A DNA stretch of 7,502 nucleotides from CAWEZN01 sp964498015 (lineage in GTDB: Bacteria > Zixibacteria > MSB-5A5 > GN15 > PGXB01): positions 1 to 7,502 of the forward strand of contig CAZCFT010000108.1 in the NCBI GenBank assembly GCA_964498015.1. The letters are read 5' to 3'. Below the pieces are notes generated by a model. The model was given only the letters and a program-made list of their open reading frames with translations. It had not been told where the DNA came from and made no database searches. Of the stretch, positions 1-5,207 are shown piece after piece (position 1 is the stretch's first letter; every line of letters starts with the position of its first letter). The translations under genes and the position numbers were made by a program.

Positions 1-301
1 CGGATTTACCAATTTCTGGGTCCCGTGTCAAGGCACGGGATGACAGATCGGGGCGGCGGTCAAATTGCGCGAGTAGTTTACCCAATTGGTCCCCGACCCA
101 TGTGGTATCCACCCAGGTGTAGTCGGTGTCGGACATCAGTAGGTAGGCCGTGCCGGCTTTGAGGGCCTGATAATATAGCGACGGCAACTCCTTTTGAAGC
201 TCCGCAGACGGTGACTGGCCGTAGGAGATAAGCATTGCCAGTAGGATCTGCTGATCGGCTGAGAGATCGCCCGAAAGAACGATATCCCTCTGATTCTGCA
301 T
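1..301 (-). pseudogene. partial open frame at left edge, probable gene remnant
   Basis: The minus strand is open from a TGA at 362-364 to the window edge, about 120 codons. The first in-frame ATG is at 299-301 and gives 100 residues up to the edge. The composition looks like a real soluble helical protein (for example LSADQQILLAMLISYG and LYYQALKAGTAYLLMSDTD). The frame is open upstream of that ATG (YVTAANIDSQQLKSFYDR) and no Shine-Dalgarno sequence precedes it, so the true N-terminus is probably lost or frameshifted. An ATG at 381-383 in another frame (MEFTIALTI...) lies just after the preceding gene and could be the original start. Towards the edge the frame runs through a palindromic repeat and reads SSRALTRDPE. 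I recognise no family. It could also be an intact gene with an unusual start; the 3' end is not visible. Confidence 0.45.
17..46. repeat. short palindromic dispersed repeat (REP-like)
   Basis: A perfect 7-bp inverted repeat, TCCCGTG (21-27) and CACGGGA (34-40), surrounds TCAAGG. The flanks are GG on the left and TGACAG on the right. The overall pattern, TGTCATCCCGTG...CACGGGACCCAG on the minus strand, resembles the palindromic intergenic repeats scattered through many bacterial genomes. Only one full copy is visible here, so its dispersed nature rests on resemblance. It lies inside the open frame at the left edge, where repeats of this kind usually mark non-essential or decayed coding sequence. 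Confidence 0.6.
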
Positions 302-397
302 ACGATCATAGAATGATTTCAGTTGTTGGCTATCAATGTTCGCCGCTGTGACGTAGGATTGTCAAGGCAATTGTGAATTCCATCGGGGAGAAGGAAT

Positions 398-1099
398 TTA
401 CTTCGGGGGATAGACGATGGTGGGAAGGCCGCGTTCGGCGACTCGGTAAAGGGTAATGGCGCGCTCGGAATCCATTCTAATAATCATATATGATTCGCCG
501 AAGGGGCGCTGAAGAGTTCTTCGCAATTCTACCATCGTATTCTTGAATTTTGAACGCGGTAGGCCGGCGATTTCGGTGCGAAATTCCATAACTAAGCCGT
601 TCTCCCATTCGAGCTGAAAGCGCTCCGGTACTTCCCTTTGCATCAGGTCAACTTTGGCCCTGACAACCTCGCTGACAATTTTCAGCACCGAGTCGGAACT
701 TTTCTCTTTGCCCGCAAAAAGATGTTTATCGAATAAGGGGCGTACCAGGACAGGATTGTCGGAGATAAAGCGATTGGAAAAATCATCGGGGGAATCAGAA
801 TTCTCGGTCTCGATCTGCATAGGTACATCCCAGACTACGACGCCGCTGAGTTTCAATATCAGCTTCTTATGTTCCAAATCAATTACAAAATATGGTTTTT
901 TTAGCTGAGATAATTTCAATTCTGATTGAATCAGAGCATACTCAAAATCAGGGCTTTTGGTATCCCACTTTTTTTCGGCTTCCTCTTTAGAGGTCTGCGA
1001 AACAGCCTCTTTCTTTTGACAACCAGTCAAGCAATAGCAAAAAAGAAGACTGGCCAGTGAAAGCGATATCGAACCTAAACGAAGACATCTATTAATCAT
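398..1099 (-). CDS. lipoprotein with degenerate YkuD-like domain, no catalytic cysteine
   Basis: A 233-residue protein. The chosen ATG at 1097-1099 places a signal peptide with lipobox LTGC (Cys27) at the right distance; the longer frame to 1180 would bury it. It starts 4 nt after the stop of the preceding L,D-transpeptidase gene and has no clear Shine-Dalgarno sequence, which fits coupled translation. A charged linker (about residues 28-65) is followed by KKPYFVIDLEHKKLILKL (68-85). This matches the opening strands of the YkuD domain next door (AKPYIVIDTHSNKVFLRT). The rest (about 86-233) has no HG...HGC motif and no cysteine, so it should not be a transpeptidase. Gln follows the lipid-bearing Cys, which by the E. 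coli rule allows transfer to the outer membrane. The protein ends in YPPK, with a C-terminal lysine. It could be a non-catalytic partner or substrate of the adjacent enzymes, or a structurally drifted paralogue. Confidence 0.75.
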   Translation of the reverse strand: MINRCLRLGSISLSLASLLFCYCLTGCQKKEAVSQTSKEEAEKKWDTKSPDFEYALIQSELKLSQLKKPYFVIDLEHKKLILKLSGVVVWDVPMQIETENSDSPDDFSNRFISDNPVLVRPLFDKHLFAGKEKSSDSVLKIVSEVVRAKVDLMQREVPERFQLEWENGLVMEFRTEIAGLPRSKFKNTMVELRRTLQRPFGESYMIIRMDSERAITLYRVAERGLPTIVYPPK

Positions 1100-1103
1100 A
1101 AGA

Positions 1104-1754
1104 TCAGAAAATATAAATTTGCGTCCCGATGGGACTTTTTTTATACAATACCTCAAGTTGATCAGACCCAATGCGGACACATCCGTGCGTTACGCCGACG
1201 CCAAGCAACCTTTCGTATATAGTGCCGTGAATGAAATACCCATCGCCAAAACCAAGCGCATAATCGCCCATCATATTGGGATCGAGACGGTCACCCTGGT
1301 CCTTGGGAATTGACTCTCCTTCTTCAAGATAGGCCCAATCCGGTTTACGCCACCAGGGGTGAGGAATTTTGCTCTCGACTTTGAAGACACCGCGGGGAGT
1401 ATTAAATATCCACTTGCGGCCGGTGGCGCTATCGACATACTCGCCTCCGGAGCCGGTCGAGGCGGTGGCCTCGATAATTACGGAGTCCTCCGTCCGCAGA
1501 AAAACCTTATTGGAGTGGGTATCAATGACTATATAAGGTTTGGCCGGTTTCAGAGCGGCCAGCTCTTTCTCGGCTTTTTGAATTTCCTTTTTGGCAAGTT
1601 TGCTGTCCACAGGCAGATTTGGCCGAAGGGCGTCGATGGGGAGGGTTAATTCCTTCGGCTCGGGGATATCACGACCGGCTTTCAAAATATAAACCCCCGC
1701 TCCCACAGCCAGGACGAATATCGATAATATGACAAATAGCAAAACTTTTTTCAT
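1104..1754 (-). CDS. membrane-anchored L,D-transpeptidase (YkuD domain)
   Basis: A 216-residue protein. It has an N-terminal uncleaved anchor or signal segment (about 4-24, hydrophobic after MKK), a Pro-rich then Lys/Glu-rich linker (30-70), and a YkuD domain from about 73 to the end. The visible active site is complete: HG at 176-177 and the THGCVR motif with His190, Cys192 and Arg194. TPRG at 119-122 is the usual turn before the substrate cleft. Enzymes of this family use the Cys to form 3-3 crosslinks between stem peptides, or to join a protein lysine to diaminopimelate. It should act in the periplasm. The start is placed at the ATG at 1752-1754, whose ATGA overlaps the stop of the upstream gene by 4 nt and indicates translational coupling. 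A GTG two codons upstream (1758-1760) is possible. The choice between crosslinking and protein attachment cannot be made from sequence. Confidence 0.9.
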   Translation of the reverse strand: MKKVLLFVILSIFVLAVGAGVYILKAGRDIPEPKELTLPIDALRPNLPVDSKLAKKEIQKAEKELAALKPAKPYIVIDTHSNKVFLRTEDSVIIEATASTGSGGEYVDSATGRKWIFNTPRGVFKVESKIPHPWWRKPDWAYLEEGESIPKDQGDRLDPNMMGDYALGFGDGYFIHGTIYERLLGVGVTHGCVRIGSDQLEVLYKKSPIGTQIYIF

Positions 1755-2869
1755 GGCCACCGGTCTGATTTACGCACGATGGTTACCGGTGTCCCGACGC
1801 CAATAAATTGCATTATCTGACCCATATCTTTATTTGCGAGAGCTACACAACCGTCAGTCCAATCCCGCATTTTTCCTCCCTCCCCATGTATCTCAATAAG
1901 CCCCCCGATCCTGGCCTTTGAGGAAATAATTCCCCGCGCCCGATTGTCCTGAAATCTTTTCTTGTCGGTCGCATTAGGATAATCTATCAACAGAGCCATG
2001 TGATATTTACTCCGACCATTCGTTTTAACCTGGGTAATATAATATTTACCTTCCGGCGTAGCGCCATCGCCAGAAAACAATTTCTGATGGGCGGAATTGT
2101 ATCCGAGCTCACTATCATACGAATGGATCACCTTCCCGGCCTTCACCAAATATGTTTTGTGTTTGGCCTTATCTATAATTACGACGTATCCTCCCGAGGC
2201 TCTGGACAAATCGATGGTTTCTTGCACCCAGCGTCTCCAGATACCCAGATTCTTTGCCTCATCATTACCGTAGTCGGCCAAAATAGCGGCCATTTTCTGC
2301 AAGAAGTCCTTTCCCTCGGCAATCGTCTGATGAGCTTCTTCGTATTCGCCATTCAGCATCAATTTTTCACTTGTTCTATAGGATAATTCAGCTGAATTCC
2401 AGTAATGTTCCGCTCTGAATTTTGTTAAAGCCCCATTGAGAGCTTCACGCCATTCGAGAAGGTCATTGTATAACTCCTCTCGCTCTGATTTTGTCAGGAA
2501 CTGCAGATTTTGGATTTGCGTCTGGGCGTCACGGGCGGCCTCCTGAGCCATTTCCATGGCAATATTCAATATTGAATCGGCCGTCTTATAATCCCGCAAG
2601 GGAGCCAGTCGGCCGTTTTGGCGAGCCATTTCCATCCAGCCTGCCTTCATAAGCTCCTCCGCGGCACGATATGTTTTCTCTGAATAACGAAGCGCCCCGG
2701 CCTTCGCCGCCTGATTAAGCGCCTGTTTGGTTTTCTCTAATGAACCGACCGGCGGATCCTGGCATCCAATGAGCAAAAGCATGCAACCCGCTATCGCTAT
2801 TTTCGCCAGAGAATGAATTCGCCAAGGCGAGAACGAGAATAGGGATTGCAGGTTCAGTGATAATCTCAA
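1751..2869 (-). CDS. lipoprotein: helical domain fused to YafK-type L,D-transpeptidase domain
   Basis: A 372-residue protein. The start is a TTG at 2867-2869, preceded by GAGG 6 nt away. The first in-frame ATG would leave only six residues before the lipobox Cys, so TTG is preferred. The signal peptide ends at LLIGC (Cys36, +2 Gln). Residues about 43-205 are almost all helix with alanine- and charge-rich repeats, and align in outline with the small lipoprotein encoded just upstream. The YkuD domain spans about 227-366: YVVIIDKAKHKTYLV, TPEGKYYI (271-278), IHG (His328) and DWTDGCVAL with Cys341. The residue before GC is Asp rather than His, a DWTxGC signature I associate with the YafK/ErfK side of the family, which includes DpaA, an E. 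coli enzyme that releases Braun's lipoprotein from peptidoglycan. It may therefore cut or form bonds to stem peptides. It is second in the cluster, 109 nt after gene one with a hairpin between them. Confidence 0.85.
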   Translation of the reverse strand: MRLSLNLQSLFSFSPWRIHSLAKIAIAGCMLLLIGCQDPPVGSLEKTKQALNQAAKAGALRYSEKTYRAAEELMKAGWMEMARQNGRLAPLRDYKTADSILNIAMEMAQEAARDAQTQIQNLQFLTKSEREELYNDLLEWREALNGALTKFRAEHYWNSAELSYRTSEKLMLNGEYEEAHQTIAEGKDFLQKMAAILADYGNDEAKNLGIWRRWVQETIDLSRASGGYVVIIDKAKHKTYLVKAGKVIHSYDSELGYNSAHQKLFSGDGATPEGKYYITQVKTNGRSKYHMALLIDYPNATDKKRFQDNRARGIISSKARIGGLIEIHGEGGKMRDWTDGCVALANKDMGQIMQFIGVGTPVTIVRKSDRWP

Positions 2870-2913
2870 ACTTTGCCTCGGATGTCGCTCTGATGCAGAG
2901 AATAAAAGTCAAC

Positions 2914-2946
2914 CGCGGGGATCGTACAAATTACTCGATCCCCGCG
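2914..2946 (-). terminator. 11-bp GC-rich hairpin between gene one and gene two, probable attenuator
   Basis: CGCGGGGATCG (2914-2924) and CGATCCCCGCG (2936-2946) are perfect complements with an 11-nt loop. On the transcribed minus strand it is followed by GTTGACTTTTATT, a weak T tract that starts a few bases after the stem. It lies 32 nt after the stop of the helical lipoprotein gene. It could terminate most transcripts and let some read through into the transpeptidase genes, or protect the 3' end of the lipoprotein mRNA. Confidence 0.65.
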
Positions 2947-2978
2947 ATAGTGACTATCCAATTTAACCGCAGTTAGAA

Positions 2979-3569
2979 CTATTTCTTCTTTGCGGCCGCC
3001 ATGCCGATTTCATTGATAATGCTGTTGGCCTTTTGGGTAACAGCTTCAACTTTCGATCTGGCGACAAGGTACTTGCCGGCAGTGTAGTTATTCTTGGCTT
3101 CCTCAAACTGAGCGCCAAGTCCGGCAAGATCGTTCTTGATGAGTTCGATTTCAGCTTTGTTTCCTTTGCCTTTGGGAGCTTTGGCGAGAGCGGCGCTGGC
3201 GCTATTGATGGCGGCCTGGGCCTGAGTTATCAGACCTTCGACCTGCACTCTGACGCGTTCTTTCTCAGCGGCGGCTTCGGTAGCGGCGTTATCTGCCAGA
3301 GCTTTGGCGCGAATGAACATCTCTTTTGATTTCCCATAGCTACGGAAAAGCGCGAATTTCGAATCCTGCTCTTGCTTGGCGGCATTGGCGGCGTTCAGCG
3401 TGTCGGAGGATACACGGAAAACATCCGGCACATACTGTTCTGCCTCAGCGGTACGAGCCGCATCGATCGCGGCCTGCGCGGCCTGCATTTCAGCCTCGGG
3501 AGGCTTACTGCAGCCGGCAATCGCCAATAGCGCAAGGGCGACAAGAACGAGTGATACACGCTTCAACAT
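2979..3569 (-). CDS. small helical (coiled-coil) lipoprotein with C-terminal lysines, DUF4398-like
   Basis: A 196-residue protein. The ATG at 3567-3569 is preceded by AAAGGA at good spacing; a TTG further upstream (3603-3605) would add 12 residues in front of the signal peptide and is rejected. The signal peptide MLKRVSLVLVALALLAIAGC ends in lipobox Cys20 with Ser at +2, which fits outer-membrane sorting. The mature part is alanine-, lysine- and glutamate-rich helix. Two similar helical halves are visible: about 25-100 (QAAIDAARTAEAEQYVPDVF) and about 105-190 (GLITQAQAAINSA, EEAKNNYTAGKYLVARSKVE). The AxxAxxxxAxxYxP spacing recalls DUF4398-type proteins. A short GKGNK segment (about 134-138) may be a hinge. 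The tail is AAAKKK. An abundant structural lipoprotein bridging outer membrane and cell wall is the likeliest role, by analogy with Braun's lipoprotein, which is attached to peptidoglycan through its C-terminal lysine. That is inference; no enzymatic motif is visible. Confidence 0.8.
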   Translation of the reverse strand: MLKRVSLVLVALALLAIAGCSKPPEAEMQAAQAAIDAARTAEAEQYVPDVFRVSSDTLNAANAAKQEQDSKFALFRSYGKSKEMFIRAKALADNAATEAAAEKERVRVQVEGLITQAQAAINSASAALAKAPKGKGNKAEIELIKNDLAGLGAQFEEAKNNYTAGKYLVARSKVEAVTQKANSIINEIGMAAAKKK

Positions 3570-3619
3570 GTTGACATTCCTTTCTGTCCCGCATTGCGGA
3601 ACCAAAAAAAAGGATACGC

Positions 3620-3636
3620 GTGAGCTTTCGGCTCAC
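3620..3636 (-). promoter_or_regulatory. leader hairpin 3, followed by a T8 run
   Basis: GTGAGC (3620-3625) and GCTCAC (3631-3636) pair perfectly around a 5-nt loop that reads CGAAA on the transcribed strand. Eight nt after the stem the minus strand has eight consecutive T (3604-3611), and then the ribosome binding site. The gap is longer than in a standard intrinsic terminator, so the role is uncertain: mRNA stabiliser or weak attenuator. Confidence 0.45.
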
Positions 3637-3686
3637 ACACATCCCGATTTATAAGGTTACCTTGTTAACTATTCTCGCTTTTCCAT

Positions 3687-3709
3687 TCCGGATTGCCTTT
3701 CAATCCGGA
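3687..3709 (-). promoter_or_regulatory. leader hairpin 2, 9-bp perfect stem with AAAGG loop
   Basis: TCCGGATTG (3687-3695) and CAATCCGGA (3701-3709) form a perfect 9-bp stem. On the transcribed strand the loop is AAAGG, a purine sequence resembling a Shine-Dalgarno element. ATTGAAAGG occurs twice in tandem here, 19 nt apart; the second copy forms part of the stem and the loop. It lies in the leader of the helical lipoprotein gene, about 120 nt from its start codon. Confidence 0.5.
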
Positions 3710-3733
3710 TATGTCCTTTCAATTTCCCTTCCA

Positions 3734-3752
3734 TAAGAGAGGCACACTCTTA
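3734..3752 (-). promoter_or_regulatory. leader hairpin 1, 6-bp stem
   Basis: TAAGAG (3734-3739) and CTCTTA (3747-3752) pair around a 7-nt loop. It is the promoter-proximal hairpin of the same leader, about 40 nt after the predicted transcription start. It is short and less stable than hairpin 2. Confidence 0.35.
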
Positions 3753-3798
3753 GCAAATCTGCAACATCGCCATCTCTCGGTTAATTATGAAGTCAATT

Positions 3799-3826
3799 AA
3801 TATATGGATGGGTCTACTTTTGTCAA
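3799..3826 (-). promoter_or_regulatory. sigma70-type promoter for the lipoprotein/transpeptidase cluster
   Basis: On the minus strand TTGACA (3821-3826) is separated by 16 nt from TATATT (3799-3804). The -35 box is a perfect consensus match and the -10 box is close. Transcription would start near 3792 and give a leader of about 220 nt before the helical lipoprotein gene. It is the best promoter seen in the intergenic region. Confidence 0.65.
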
Positions 3827-4073
3827 CCTTTTTTTTGGTCAATTATGGGTATTCCTGCAAAAAAAATCTAATGGCTATTTCTTGACCCATCCTATTGATA
3901 TTCAATATATTACAGTGGCAAAAGCTCCGTTAAGAAAGAAATTGCATTTCGTCCTTTATCAAATTAAAGCCTCAACAAATCCATGAGTGCCATAAAAACA
4001 GAATAGAAGCTCTGATTTCATGACTGTGAAAAAATTAGCAAAACCGGCCCCATACTATCATCCATAAATGCAA

Positions 4074-4529
4074 TCAGGCAGTCTTCAGTTCCGAGGTACA
4101 CTGTGGACAGCGGGTTGCTTTTAAGGAGATAACAGAGTAGCAGTGGGGACATTCTTTGGTAGTTGGAACTGCAACCGGGGCCGGCTGTTCCCGTTTCATC
4201 TTGTTCATTACACGGATCATCATGAAAATCGCGAAGGCGACGATCACAAAATTTATGATCGTGTTAATGAATGTGCCGTAATTGATTGACACTGCGCCGG
4301 CGGCCTTGGCGGCGGCCGTAGAGACGTAGGGTCCGACAGTAGAGCCATCTTTGAGAACCATAAATAGGTTAGAGAAATCAACATTGCTTAACAGCAAACC
4401 GATCGGCGGCATGATGACATCACCCACGAGCGATCCGATGATGGGACTGAATGCCGCGCCTATGATAATGCCTACGGCCATGTCCATGACATTTCCCCGC
4501 ATGGCAAATTCTTTGAATTCTTTGAACAT
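4074..4529 (-). CDS. mscL: large-conductance mechanosensitive channel MscL with C-terminal zinc ribbon
   Basis: A 151-residue protein. It forms a homopentameric inner-membrane channel that opens under membrane tension in hypo-osmotic shock. It shows the conserved N-terminal amphipathic helix FKEFKEFAMRGNVMDMAVG (2-20), the first transmembrane helix with the small-residue pore stretch GIIIGAAFSPIIGSLVGD (20-37), MPPIG (40-44), a periplasmic loop (about 45-85), and the second transmembrane helix INTIINFVIVAFAIFMMIRV (88-107). The C-terminus has a CxxC-x10-CxxC zinc ribbon (Cys127, 130, 141, 144) in place of a simple charged helix. Length is within the family range. The start ATG has an AGGAGG Shine-Dalgarno sequence (4535-4540) at 5 nt. 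It is divergent from the DUF2892 gene; I could not pick a convincing promoter. Confidence 0.96.
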   Translation of the reverse strand: MFKEFKEFAMRGNVMDMAVGIIIGAAFSPIIGSLVGDVIMPPIGLLLSNVDFSNLFMVLKDGSTVGPYVSTAAAKAAGAVSINYGTFINTIINFVIVAFAIFMMIRVMNKMKREQPAPVAVPTTKECPHCYSVISLKATRCPQCTSELKTA

Positions 4530-4733
4530 TTGAACCTCCTGTTTTGGGCCAATTTAAAAATAGAAATCTCAATAACAAGCAAAATATTTCTAAAAATCCT
4601 TAAAAGATATTATGAAACTTATCAGTCCAATATGCGGAACAAATTTCGAGTAACCTCGTTTTAAGTCTGTAGCGGCGGAAATAAATTTGTGATTTTCGGC
4701 CATCCGAGTGACACAGAAGAAGGAGAATTGAAA

Positions 4734-4937
4734 ATGATGAGTAAAAATGTGGGCCCCATCGATAAAATATTCCGCATCCTGCTTGGAGTTGCTGTGATTG
4801 TTTTTGGGCTTTCAGTTCACAGCTGGTTAGCCATTATTGGACTGCTCCCAATTCTAACGGCGATTGTCGGCTGTTGTCCGCTTTATGTTCCGTTTGGAAT
4901 TTCAACCTGCAAGGTGAAGGCGACCGACAAAGGTTAG
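4734..4937 (+). CDS. small DUF2892 (YgaP-type transmembrane) membrane protein
   Basis: A 67-residue protein. The start at 4734-4736 follows AAGGAG 8 nt upstream; a GTG at 4689 has no such site and would add an unrelated 15-residue leader. The DUF2892 pattern is clear: NVGPIDKIFRILLGV (5-19), a first membrane helix (about 13-27), a second (about 31-46), then GCCPLYVPFGISTC (46-59) with the typical CPLY...GxSTC ending. In other proteins this domain occurs alone or fused to a rhodanese (YgaP), and the cysteines are often linked to sulfur or redox handling. No rhodanese is next to it here, and the exact role of stand-alone copies is unknown. Confidence 0.9.
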   Translation: MMSKNVGPIDKIFRILLGVAVIVFGLSVHSWLAIIGLLPILTAIVGCCPLYVPFGISTCKVKATDKG

Positions 4938-4959
4938 AATTTAACAGATTATAGCGCTT

Positions 4960-5057
4960 AACCCCACCCGTCGTTCTGCTCGATACCCAGCTTTTTCCGG
5001 TTAGTCATAAGGCCTAATCCGGCTACTGCCGGATTTCAGCCGGGGGCGGGGTTTTTT
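4960..5057 (+). terminator. two-tier intrinsic terminator after the DUF2892 gene
   Basis: The outer stem pairs AACCCC (4960-4965) with GGGGTT (5048-5053), and CCC (4967-4969) with GGG (5044-5046) across one A/C mismatch. T5054-5057 follow it. Inside is a perfect 8-bp hairpin, AATCCGGC (5016-5023) with GCCGGATT (5028-5035), loop TACT. CCGGC at 5019-5023 can alternatively pair with GCCGG at 5039-5043, so two folds compete. It starts 22 nt after the stop codon. It is a transcription terminator for the DUF2892 gene; a small RNA is possible but no promoter for one was found. Confidence 0.6.
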
Positions 5058-5085
5058 GTTGGCCTTTAAATCAACAAACATCTGG

Positions 5086-5114
5086 TTGACTTATCCAATA
5101 CCGGAGAGTATATA
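5086..5114 (+). promoter_or_regulatory. sigma70-type promoter for the SDR gene
   Basis: TTGACT (5086-5091), a 17-nt spacer and TATATA (5109-5114). Transcription would start near 5121, giving a leader of about 87 nt with a GAGAGGGG ribosome binding site just before the ATG. It lies directly after the terminator of the preceding gene, so the SDR gene is probably transcribed alone. Confidence 0.65.
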
Positions 5115-5207
5115 TTAAAGATTGATATTATCCATTATATTATGCCTTAGATATATGGCAGATATTTTTTGAATGAATATTAGGAATTTTAGTGAGAGAG
5201 GGGAAGT

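Larger units (their letters stand above)
3570..4073. other. 504-base intergenic region: structured leader and AT-rich upstream sequence
   Basis: The right part (3827-4073) is AT-rich with several A and T runs, and I see no gene in it. The left part (3570-3798) is the putative leader of the helical lipoprotein gene, with three hairpins listed separately. A 60-codon plus-strand frame at 3804-3986 has no ribosome binding site and overlaps the promoter, and is not accepted as a gene. No clear terminator for mscL was found in its downstream part. Confidence 0.7.

Noticed and set aside
377..398. Inverted repeat AATTCC/GGAATT at the end of the last cluster gene, as a terminator
   Set aside because: Only six mostly A/T pairs, it includes the stop codon region, and no T run follows on the transcribed strand.
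1100..1180. Upstream extension of the degenerate YkuD lipoprotein (27 extra residues)
   Set aside because: It would overlap the preceding gene and put 27 residues ahead of a well-formed lipoprotein signal peptide.
2900..2913. TTGACT on the minus strand as an internal promoter for the first transpeptidase gene
   Set aside because: No acceptable -10 box 15-19 nt downstream.
3804..3986. 60-codon plus-strand reading frame in the AT-rich intergenic region
   Set aside because: No ribosome binding site, low-complexity composition, and it overlaps the -10 box and spacer of the opposing promoter.
3994..4014. CAGA/TCTG stem followed by T5 as mscL terminator
   Set aside because: A four-pair stem is too weak and could easily be chance.
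4938..5060. Known riboswitch or small RNA after the DUF2892 gene
   Set aside because: The fold is striking but I recognise no conserved core of a known class, and a terminator explains it.
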